35,097 bases of DNA from Schlegelella_A sp035493195 (lineage in GTDB: Bacteria; Pseudomonadota; Gammaproteobacteria; Burkholderiales; Burkholderiaceae_C): assembly GCA_035493195.1 (NCBI GenBank), contig DATJIM010000091.1:1-35097 (forward strand), read 5' to 3'. A program made the position numbers and the translations under genes. Positions within the stretch are counted from its first letter, which is position 1. Each line of letters starts with the position of its first letter. The notes under the pieces are model-generated. The model did no database searches. It saw nothing but the letters and a program-made list of their open reading frames with translations, and was not told where the DNA came from. Of the stretch, positions 1-6,517 are shown in pieces.

Positions 1-161
1 CGCGGCACGCCGAGGTACGCGACGAGGTCGTCGATGTCGCTGTCGGCGACCCAGCCGCGCTCGGCCTGGATCCGGTGCAGGCACGGCAGGACGAGCGACG
101 AGTCGAAGCCCGCCGGAAAGCGGCGCCGCAGGGCGTCGAACTCGGTGTGCAGGCTCTTCAC
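1..161 (-). CDS. nuoE: NADH-quinone oxidoreductase subunit E, N-terminal part (window edge)
   Basis: Only the first 53 codons lie in the window; the gene runs off the left edge. The GTG start at 161-159 overlaps the nuoD stop as GTGA. The visible protein begins MKSLHTEFDALRRRFP and continues through HRIQAERGWVADSDIDDLVAYL, split here as HRIQAERGWV and ADSDIDDLVAYL. This matches the N-terminal helical part of NuoE, where a QRGWV-like motif precedes the thioredoxin-like [2Fe-2S] domain. The [2Fe-2S] cysteines are outside the window. NuoE (24 kDa subunit) sits in the peripheral NADH-oxidising arm of complex I. Identification rests on this short match plus its position directly after nuoD, the normal nuo order. 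Confidence 0.85.
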   Translation of the reverse strand, partial: MKSLHTEFDALRRRFPAGFDSSLVLPCLHRIQAERGWVADSDIDDLVAYLGVP

Positions 162-1378
162 CGGTCGCACTCCCCGCCGATCATGTTGATCGAGCCGAAC
201 GTCGGCACGACGTCGGCGAGCTGGCCGCCGTCGAGCATGCGGCTCGCGGCGCCCATGTGGACGAAGCTCGGCGAGCGGACGTGCACCTTGTACGGCGTGC
301 CGCCCCCCGTCGAGACGAGATAGAAGCCGAGCTCGCCGTTCGGCGCCTCGTGCGCGCAGTAGACCTCGCCCGGCGGCACCGAGGGGCCGTCCATGACGAG
401 CTTGAAGTGGTTGATGAGCGACTCGATCTGGCCGTAGACGAGCGTCTTCTCGGGAAACGTGCAGCGCCGGTCGTCGACGTTGATCGGCCCCTCGGGCAGC
501 ATTTGCGCGAGCTGGCGGATCATGTAGACCGACTCGTCCATCTCGCGCATGCGCACGTAGTAGCGGTCGTAGTTGTCGCCCTGGATGCCGACCGGCACCT
601 CGAAGTCGAGCTCGGCGTAGGCGAGGTACGGCGTGTCCTTGCGCAGGTCGATCGACGCGCCGGTCGAGCGCAGGATCGGGCCGGTGCAGCCGAAGCTCAG
701 CGCGTCGGCGGTCGTGATGCTGCCGACGCCGCGCAGCCGGTCGATGAAGATGCGGTTGCGGTCGACGAGCGCGTGGACGCGGCCGACGAACTCCTCGTAC
801 CGGACGAGGATCTCCTCGAGCCGAACGAGCCAGCCTTGGGGCAGGTCGCGCGCGAGGCCGCCGATCCGGCCGTAGCTGTGGGTGACGCGGGCGCCGGTGA
901 GCGCGGCGAGGTGCTCGTACATGTAGTCGCGGACCATGACGAGGTAGAGGAACGCGGTCATCGCGCCCATCTCCATCAGCGCGGCGGCGACGCACGTCAG
1001 GTGATCGACGACGCGCGAATACTCCGAGAGCAGGGTGCGCAGATGGCGGCAGCGCGGCGTGATCTCGATCCCCATCAGCTGCTCGACCGCGTCGCAATAC
1101 GCGAAGTCGTTGACGAGCGGCGAGACGTAGTTGAGGCGGTCGACGTACGGGATGAGGTTGTGCCAGGTGTGGTCCTCGCACTCCTTCTCGAAGCCGCGGT
1201 GCAGGTAGCCGCAGTGGACGTCGGTGCGAAGCACCTTCTCGCCGTCGAGCTCGGCGACGATCTGCACCGTGCCGTGCGTCGCCGGGTGCGATGGTCCGAT
1301 GTTGACGATGACCGAGCCGTCGTCGGCGCCCGTGCCGAGCGAAGAGCGGATCGGGTTGGCGATCGTCGCGGTGTCCAT
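158..1378 (-). CDS. nuoD: NADH-quinone oxidoreductase subunit D (49 kDa)
   Basis: The 406-residue protein has the usual length and hallmarks of NuoD: NIGPSHPATHGT near residue 26, GYLHRGFEK near 58, ECEDHTWHNLIPYVDRLNY just after, and the C-terminal FGSINMIGGECDR ending. NuoD is a peripheral-arm subunit at the membrane junction and forms much of the quinone-binding cavity with NuoB. It is a separate gene here, not fused to nuoC. The gene lies five bases after nuoC and overlaps nuoE by GTGA, so it belongs to one nuoABCDE transcript. Nothing looks damaged. Confidence 0.97.
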   Translation of the reverse strand: MDTATIANPIRSSLGTGADDGSVIVNIGPSHPATHGTVQIVAELDGEKVLRTDVHCGYLHRGFEKECEDHTWHNLIPYVDRLNYVSPLVNDFAYCDAVEQLMGIEITPRCRHLRTLLSEYSRVVDHLTCVAAALMEMGAMTAFLYLVMVRDYMYEHLAALTGARVTHSYGRIGGLARDLPQGWLVRLEEILVRYEEFVGRVHALVDRNRIFIDRLRGVGSITTADALSFGCTGPILRSTGASIDLRKDTPYLAYAELDFEVPVGIQGDNYDRYYVRMREMDESVYMIRQLAQMLPEGPINVDDRRCTFPEKTLVYGQIESLINHFKLVMDGPSVPPGEVYCAHEAPNGELGFYLVSTGGGTPYKVHVRSPSFVHMGAASRMLDGGQLADVVPTFGSINMIGGECDR

Positions 1379-1383
1379 CGTCG

Positions 1384-1860
1384 TCAGCCTTCCCGGTACG
1401 CGACGAGCGGCTGCTCGCGCAGCTTCGGGTAGTCCTTGCGCAGGGGATGCCCGACGAATCCCTCATAGAGCAGGATCGGCCGCAGGTCGCGGTTGCCGCG
1501 AAAGACGATGCCGTACATGTCGTGGCACTCGCGCTCCATGTACGCGGCCGAGCCGTACAGCGCGCACAGCGAGTCGACCACCGGCTCTGCGGCGCCGACC
1601 CGCGTCTTCAGGCGGACGCGGACGCGGTGCGCGGTCGAGTAGAAGTGGTGGACGACCTCGAAGCGGAGCGCGTCGTCCGGCCAGTCGACCGCGGTCACGT
1701 CGAGGAGGACGTCGAAGCCGAACTCGTCGCGCAGCCGCCGCGCGGTCGTCGCGAGCTCGCCCGGCGCGAGGACGAGGACGATCGTGCCGTGCGAGACCGA
1801 CGCCGGTCCGGCCGCGGGGACGAGCTCGCGGTGCAGCGTGCCGAGGTCGTTGGCGGCCAC
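1384..1860 (-). CDS. nuoC: NADH-quinone oxidoreductase subunit C (30 kDa)
   Basis: The 158-residue protein ends in the family signature: HDMYGIVFRGNRDLRPILLY followed by GHPLRKDYP. It corresponds to the 30 kDa subunit that packs against NuoD in the hydrophilic arm of complex I. It is at the short end for NuoC, with little C-terminal extension after the KDYP motif. It starts one base after the nuoB stop, which implies translational coupling. Confidence 0.96.
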   Translation of the reverse strand: MAANDLGTLHRELVPAAGPASVSHGTIVLVLAPGELATTARRLRDEFGFDVLLDVTAVDWPDDALRFEVVHHFYSTAHRVRVRLKTRVGAAEPVVDSLCALYGSAAYMERECHDMYGIVFRGNRDLRPILLYEGFVGHPLRKDYPKLREQPLVAYREG

Positions 1861-1861
1861 G

Positions 1862-2392
1862 TCAGAACCGCTCCGTGACGACGGGATGGCGCGAGCGCGC
1901 GATCTTGTCCTGTAGCTGCATGATTCCGTCGATCACCGTCTCCGGGCGCGGCGGGCAGCCGGGAACGTAGACGTCGACGGGAATGATCTTGTCGATGCCC
2001 TGCAGCGCTGCGTAGTTCTGGTAGAAGCCGCCGCTCGACGCGCAGACACCGAACGCCATCACCCATTTCGGCTCGCACATCTGCTCGTAGACCTTGAGCA
2101 GGATCGGCGCCTGCTTGTGCGTCACGGTGCCGACGACCATCAACAGGTCGGCCTGGCGCGGCGAGAAGCGCGGCAGCGCCGCGCCGAAGCGGTCGGTGTC
2201 GTACGGCGACGCGCTCACCGCCATGAACTCCATCGCGCAGCACGCGGTGACGAATGGGTACGGGAAGAGCGAGAACTTGCGCGCCCAGCCGATCAGCTCG
2301 TCCTTGCGCGTGGTCAGGTACTCGAACGCGGCGTCCTTGGTCGAGCGTGCCGCGGGCGCGGCGGTCGTGATCGGGAACGTGCGCGCGTCCAT
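1862..2392 (-). CDS. nuoB: NADH-quinone oxidoreductase subunit B (PSST, cluster N2)
   Basis: The 176-residue protein carries the four ligands of [4Fe-4S] cluster N2: adjacent C51-C52 in FVTACCAMEFM, C117 in FGVCASSGG, and C146 in YVPGCPPRPE. N2 is the last iron-sulfur centre before quinone. An extra cysteine, C106 in QMCEPKWV, stands where many NuoB proteins have proline. The N-terminal wording (KFSLFPYPFVTACC) recalls the shorter NuoB forms seen in some anaerobes. The gene is four bases after nuoA. Confidence 0.97.
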   Translation of the reverse strand: MDARTFPITTAAPAARSTKDAAFEYLTTRKDELIGWARKFSLFPYPFVTACCAMEFMAVSASPYDTDRFGAALPRFSPRQADLLMVVGTVTHKQAPILLKVYEQMCEPKWVMAFGVCASSGGFYQNYAALQGIDKIIPVDVYVPGCPPRPETVIDGIMQLQDKIARSRHPVVTERF

Positions 2393-2396
2393 CGCG

Positions 2397-2762
2397 TTAC
2401 TGCGTCACTGCCTCGATCAGCCGCGCCTTGTAGACGTAGAGCAGCAGCAGCACGAGCAGGCTGACGAAGAGGAGGAACGTGAACAGCATGAAGCCGGTGA
2501 CCGGCTGCGCGCCGAGCGCGAGGATGAAGAGAAATACCGTCTCGAGGTCGAACAGGATGAAGACGACCGCGATCGCGTAGTACTTGATCGGCACCGCCTT
2601 GACGTTGAGCGTGCTGATCGGCGTCGCCCCGCACTCGAACGGCTCGAGCTTGACTTTCGACGGCTGCGGCTTCGGCCCGAGCAGTGCGTTCAGCGCGAGC
2701 GTGATCGCGACGAACGAGAGGATCGCCAGCAGGTACAGCAGGAAGACGACGTAGGGGTTCAA
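2397..2762 (-). CDS. nuoA: NADH-quinone oxidoreductase subunit A
   Basis: The 121-residue protein has three hydrophobic segments (about 3-27, 61-83 and 90-112) and the conserved loop PFECGATPIS, as in NuoA/ND3. This membrane subunit lies at the junction of the two arms, and its cysteine-bearing loop takes part in quinone-site conformational changes. The start codon is TTG at 2762-2760: no ATG or GTG is available in frame nearby, and a GGAG stretch lies about ten bases before it. It is first in the nuo operon, and the 149-base gap upstream holds the likely promoter. Confidence 0.95.
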   Translation of the reverse strand: MNPYVVFLLYLLAILSFVAITLALNALLGPKPQPSKVKLEPFECGATPISTLNVKAVPIKYYAIAVVFILFDLETVFLFILALGAQPVTGFMLFTFLLFVSLLVLLLLYVYKARLIEAVTQ

Positions 2763-2817
2763 GCGCTGCCACTCCGCGGTCTGGACGCGGCCCTGCGAGG
2801 CGCCACGCGACGGAACG

Positions 2818-2859
2818 AGAGTAGCGAGCGCCGCTGCCGGCGCTCTTGCGAAAGATCAA
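2818..2859 (-). promoter_or_regulatory. Putative Fnr-type site and -10 element for nuoA
   Basis: TTGCGAAAGATCAA (2846-2859) matches the Fnr palindrome TTGAT-N4-ATCAA at 8 of 10 positions. On the minus strand a weak -10 hexamer, TACTCT, occupies 2823-2818. The spacing puts the palindrome centre about 41 bases before the predicted transcript start near 2811, the class II arrangement of Fnr-activated promoters. The half-site TTGCG is poor, so single-site confidence is low. Weight comes from the same spacing at other genes in the window. Confidence 0.35.
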
Positions 2860-2911
2860 GCGTGCCGGCAGGACGTCGCGTCGACGACGCGCGGCGGCGC
2901 GGCCGCCTCGC

Positions 2912-5005
2912 TCAGAAGCGGTAGCGCAGACCGACGCGCAGCACGGTCACCGAGTAGTGCGGCGATTGCATGCCGAGCGCGAGCAGGTTCGGCACCGTGC
3001 CCGGCGCGACGCCGTCGAGCCGCCAGTCGTCGGAGTCGTAGTGCTCGAACGTGACGCCGCCGGTGATCGAGAGGTTGTCCTTCAGCTTGTAGTTGCCGTA
3101 GACGGTCAGGCTGTCGAGCGACGTCTTCGCGGTCGGGAAGGGCGAGCCTCCGAACGTGGCCTGCACGGTCGTGTCGCTGCGCGATCGCGAGAACATGACG
3201 TCGGCGCCGAGGTCGAGCTTGTTCTCGATGGCGGTGTGCTTGATGCCCGCGCCGAGCGTGTCGAACTTGTCCTTGACGCGACCCTTCCAGTCGGCGACCC
3301 CGAACGCCTGGCTGCCGTTCTGGTCCGAGCGGATCTGCTGCGTCTGCACGAAGCCGCGCGCGTGCGTCTTCTCCGTGATCGCTGCCGAGAGCTCGAGCGC
3401 GACATTGGCGCTGCGCGAGTTGGTGAGACCGACCGGCGAGTTGTTGTAGTCGTCGTCGGCGACGTCTGCCGAGAGCCCGAGCGAGATCTTCTCGCTCACC
3501 GCGTAGTCGAGGTGCACCTCGGCGCTGTTGCGGGTCCGGTCGGCGAGATTGAACTTGCGCAGCAGCGGGTTCTCGACGTAGAACCAGGTCGCCGTGCCGT
3601 AGGTCGAGTTGTCGCGCCACGAGTGCGCAAGCTTGAACCACGTCGTGAGCTTCTCCATCGGCTGCGCCGCGGCCTTGCCCCAGATCGTCCACTCGCGCGT
3701 CGTCACAACCTCCTGGTAGGTGCGATCGCGCTGGTCGTATTCGAGGCCGCCGGTGATCCGCATCGCCCACGGCAGGCTCGCGCTGGAGTAGTCGCCGAGG
3801 GCCTTGAGTCGGTTGAGCGTGTAGCTGAAGGGCGTGTTGGTGCGCGTCGCGCCGGTCACGAACATGTCGGTCGAGACGACCGGCCAGGCGCGCACCTGCG
3901 TGCGGTTGTCGCGCTTGTCGTAGTCCCAGCTTCCGATCAGCTTCAGCCCGGCCAGCGGCGTCGCCGTCAGCTTGAGGCCGCCGTTGTAGGTATCGACTCG
4001 GCCGCCGAGCGACGATGAAGGAAGCGGCAGAACCGCCGGCGCGAGCAGGGCGTTCTCGGTCGCCGGCAGGAAGGCGTCGTCCTGGGTGAGCCTGCCGAAC
4101 GCGAAGTCTCCGGTCAAGCGGACCGTCGGCGCGATGTCGTAGCCTCCGGTCGCGCGCAACTGCTGGAACAGGTTGTCGGGCGCGAGCGCGAGCTGCCCGG
4201 TGGCCGCGCCGGCGACGACCGGGAAGAATGGGTTCGACCACGTCACCCCGGGGTTGTCGTTGCGGAACGACGAGACGTGGTAGCTCAGCGTCCCCTGCCA
4301 CTTGCGCGTCGCGTAGGCGAGCCCGATCTCGCCCTGGTCGAGCTTCTCGTTCACCGGCGCCGCGAACTGCGATGCAGTCGAGAAGAACGAGCCGGCGGTG
4401 GGCTTGGTGCCGTTGCGCTCGTCGTGTCGATAGTTCAGGCCGACGCTCCAGTCGCGGCCGCCGACGACGGTGCCGCCGAGGTCGAGACGCTTGTACTTGA
4501 AGCCGATGTCGATCGGCTGCAGCGTCGTTGCGAGCGGCATTCCCGTCGTGTCGGCGGCGGGATAGCCTGCCGGAAGCGACAGCAGCGAGCTGCCACTGCC
4601 GAGGAAGGGAGTCGACGCGCCTTCGGTGAGGTTGCGGACCATCTCGGCGTAGCCGACGCGCAGCGTGTAGCGTCCCTCGCGCCCGGACTCTCCGTACAGC
4701 TGGCGGCTGTCGAGGCCGAGGTCGCGGCCCCAGAGGTCGGCCCAATAGCCGTCGTCGCCGCGCCGGCTGACGTTGCCGCCGAGGTCGAGGAACGCGCCCT
4801 GATTGTCGAGGCCGGTGAAGTCGCCGAACTTCTGCGACTTGTCGCTGACGTAGCCGACGCCGGCGTCGACGCTGCCGGTCGTGCCCTTCGGGTACGGGCA
4901 CGACGAGCACTTCCATTGCGACGTGTCGACCTGCGCCGACGCCGTGCCTGCGACGGCGAGGCAACCGAGGGTGGCGAGCAGGTGAGGGGAGCTGAAGATC
5001 TTCAT
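2912..5005 (-). CDS. mtrB: MtrB/PioB-family outer-membrane porin for decaheme cytochromes
   Basis: The 697-residue protein has a signal peptide (about 1-24, ending ASAQ) and a CxxC pair, C33-S-S-C36, just after it, as MtrB proteins do. Long alternating beta-strand sequence follows, and the protein ends with an outer-membrane C-terminal phenylalanine (VGLRYRF). Repeated aromatic and arginine strand patterns such as GYAEMVRNLTEG are typical of the MtrB/PioB family. The barrel sheathes MtrA and joins it to the surface cytochrome so electrons cross the outer membrane. It begins 46 bases after mtrA and is last in the mtr operon. Whether electrons flow outward (metal reduction) or inward (iron oxidation) cannot be told from this gene alone. 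The upstream mtrC homologue favours outward flow. Confidence 0.93.
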   Translation of the reverse strand: MKIFSSPHLLATLGCLAVAGTASAQVDTSQWKCSSCPYPKGTTGSVDAGVGYVSDKSQKFGDFTGLDNQGAFLDLGGNVSRRGDDGYWADLWGRDLGLDSRQLYGESGREGRYTLRVGYAEMVRNLTEGASTPFLGSGSSLLSLPAGYPAADTTGMPLATTLQPIDIGFKYKRLDLGGTVVGGRDWSVGLNYRHDERNGTKPTAGSFFSTASQFAAPVNEKLDQGEIGLAYATRKWQGTLSYHVSSFRNDNPGVTWSNPFFPVVAGAATGQLALAPDNLFQQLRATGGYDIAPTVRLTGDFAFGRLTQDDAFLPATENALLAPAVLPLPSSSLGGRVDTYNGGLKLTATPLAGLKLIGSWDYDKRDNRTQVRAWPVVSTDMFVTGATRTNTPFSYTLNRLKALGDYSSASLPWAMRITGGLEYDQRDRTYQEVVTTREWTIWGKAAAQPMEKLTTWFKLAHSWRDNSTYGTATWFYVENPLLRKFNLADRTRNSAEVHLDYAVSEKISLGLSADVADDDYNNSPVGLTNSRSANVALELSAAITEKTHARGFVQTQQIRSDQNGSQAFGVADWKGRVKDKFDTLGAGIKHTAIENKLDLGADVMFSRSRSDTTVQATFGGSPFPTAKTSLDSLTVYGNYKLKDNLSITGGVTFEHYDSDDWRLDGVAPGTVPNLLALGMQSPHYSVTVLRVGLRYRF

Positions 5006-5051
5006 CGCATCGGTTCCGGTGGTGTCGCGCGCGTCGTCGCGCTGCGACCGG

Positions 5052-6080
5052 TCAACGCATCAGCTTGGCTCCCGCGGGGTGGTTGCTGCCGTGCACCTGC
5101 GAGTGGCAGTTCGTGCAGCTGCCGGCGACGAGGTAGATCGGGGCGGGGGTGGTACCGCCCGGCAGCTGCTGGTTCGTCAGCGCGAACGACGGGTGTCCCG
5201 CCGGCGAGTGGCACTGCTGGCACAGCAGCGGCGGCGACTTGGTGAGCAGGGCGTTGCGCACCGAGCCGTGGGCGCTGTGGCAGAGGCTGCAGTCCTCGGT
5301 CACCGGCTGGTGCTCCCAGAGCAGCGGCCCGCGCTTGTCGGCGTGGCAGCTGGTGCACGTCTGGTTGAGGCTCGGCTTGACGAGCAGCGCCGTGTTCGAC
5401 GTCGGCGCGTGGACGGCGTGGCAATCGCTGCACGACATCAGGCCGTAGCGGACCGGATGCGTCGAGGTCTTCTGGAAATCGGCGCGCTTCTGCCGGTGGC
5501 AAGTGAAGCAGACCTCGGGCTGGCTTGCCTTGACGAGCACCGGGTCACCGTGTTCCTGGTGCATCTTGTGGCAGTCGCTGCACGCCAGGTTGCTGCGCTC
5601 GTGCGAGCTCGCGTGCCAGCCAATCCGCGCGCCGGCCTGGTGGCAGGCGAGGCACGGCTGGCTGCGCTCCTGCGGCGTCTGCGACGACGTCGGCTTCAGG
5701 CTGTTGATCGACTCGGGGTTCTTGCTCGCTGCGTGGCGCGCTCCCGGTCCGTGGCACGCCTCGCATTGCAGTCCGCCGGGTCCGAACGGTGCGCGTGCGT
5801 CCTTGCGGAACGCGTGCTTGGTCTTGAAGATCGCTCCGGCCGAGTAGGTCGAGCTCACGTCGTCGTGGCAGCCGAGGCACGTGTCGGCGCCTTCGTCGCT
5901 GTACTGGTCGCGAGGCGGCAACGGCTTGCGCGGTTTCGCGGGTGCGCTCGCGGCGCTTGCCGGCGCAGCAGCCGCCGCGGCGCCGTTCGCGGGCGCCGAC
6001 GCGGCCTGTGCCTGCACCGCGTTGCCGACGAGCAGCGCCGCGACGGCGAACAAGATGCGGGCGATCGTAGGCGCCGTCAT
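5052..6080 (-). CDS. mtrA: Periplasmic decaheme cytochrome c, MtrA/DmsE family
   Basis: I count ten CXXCH motifs in order: CLGCH, CEACH, CLACH, CSDCH, CFTCH, CSDCH, CTSCH, CSLCH, CQQCH and CTNCH. That equals the family's usual number at a usual length (342 residues). A signal peptide spans about residues 1-26. It is followed by an Ala/Pro-rich linker to about residue 57, which is longer and more low-complexity than in the best-known MtrA proteins. The protein should plug the MtrB barrel and pass electrons from periplasmic donors to the surface decaheme. Its ATG overlaps the stop of the small upstream helix-hairpin-helix gene (ATGA). Confidence 0.94.
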   Translation of the reverse strand: MTAPTIARILFAVAALLVGNAVQAQAASAPANGAAAAAAPASAASAPAKPRKPLPPRDQYSDEGADTCLGCHDDVSSTYSAGAIFKTKHAFRKDARAPFGPGGLQCEACHGPGARHAASKNPESINSLKPTSSQTPQERSQPCLACHQAGARIGWHASSHERSNLACSDCHKMHQEHGDPVLVKASQPEVCFTCHRQKRADFQKTSTHPVRYGLMSCSDCHAVHAPTSNTALLVKPSLNQTCTSCHADKRGPLLWEHQPVTEDCSLCHSAHGSVRNALLTKSPPLLCQQCHSPAGHPSFALTNQQLPGGTTPAPIYLVAGSCTNCHSQVHGSNHPAGAKLMR

Positions 6081-6430
6081 GACTTGGCCTTCGGCACCGT
6101 CTTGGGAATCGCGACCACCAGGTGCCTGACCGAGACGAATGGTCCGACCAGCAGCACGTTCTTCGTCACCAGCTCGGACTTCGTGAGGTACGGGCGGTTG
6201 GCGATGATCCGGGTCGCCTCGGCGGTGCCGATCCCCGGAAGCGTCATGAGGTCGGTGCTGCTCGCGCTGTTGAGGTCGACGCGATGCTCGATCGCTGCGG
6301 ACGCGCCGCGCGCCTGCGGCCGCACGGCCGGCACGCTGGCGGCGGTGGTTGCCGCCACGGTGTTCGGGTCAGCCATTGCGGGCAGTGCGATCACCACCGC
6401 CGCCGTCGCGCCGATCCAGCTCCGCTGCAT
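6077..6430 (-). CDS. Exported ComEA-like helix-hairpin-helix protein in the mtr operon
   Basis: This 117-residue protein has a signal peptide (about 1-21, ending PAMA), an Ala-rich linker, then a single helix-hairpin-helix domain: VDLNSASSTDLMTLPGIG followed by TRIIANRPYLTKSELV. The domain is that of ComEA-type proteins, which bind double-stranded DNA during uptake. No other competence gene is visible. The protein is instead locked between mtrC and mtrA, overlapping mtrA by ATGA, so it should be made in step with MtrA. Start choice is firm: GGAGG lies eight bases before the ATG at 6430. A role in the conduit (scaffold, assembly factor, or extracellular DNA binding) is inference only. Confidence 0.85.
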   Translation of the reverse strand: MQRSWIGATAAVVIALPAMADPNTVAATTAASVPAVRPQARGASAAIEHRVDLNSASSTDLMTLPGIGTAEATRIIANRPYLTKSELVTKNVLLVGPFVSVRHLVVAIPKTVPKAKS

Positions 6431-6465
6431 CGCCCATCCTCCCGCGGCCGAACGTGCCCGGCCGC
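6431..6465 (-). promoter_or_regulatory. Intercistronic hairpin and strong RBS between mtrC and the HhH gene
   Basis: In the 87-base gap after mtrC there is a perfect 7-bp inverted repeat, GCGGCCG/CGGCCGC (6444-6450 and 6459-6465), with an 8-base loop. GGAGG (6438-6442) and the ATG of the next gene follow directly. No T-tract follows, so it is not a standard intrinsic terminator. It may act as an mRNA-stabilising or processing element that sets the ratio of MtrC to MtrA/MtrB. Confidence 0.4.
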
Positions 6466-6517
6466 TTGGCGTGCGGGGCCGATCCTGGCGTCGGGTTCCC
6501 GCGGTGTCCCGTCTCGC

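Noticed and set aside
6077..6430. Natural-competence locus
   Set aside because: Only one ComEA-like domain is present; no comEC, pilin or comF-like gene is in the window.
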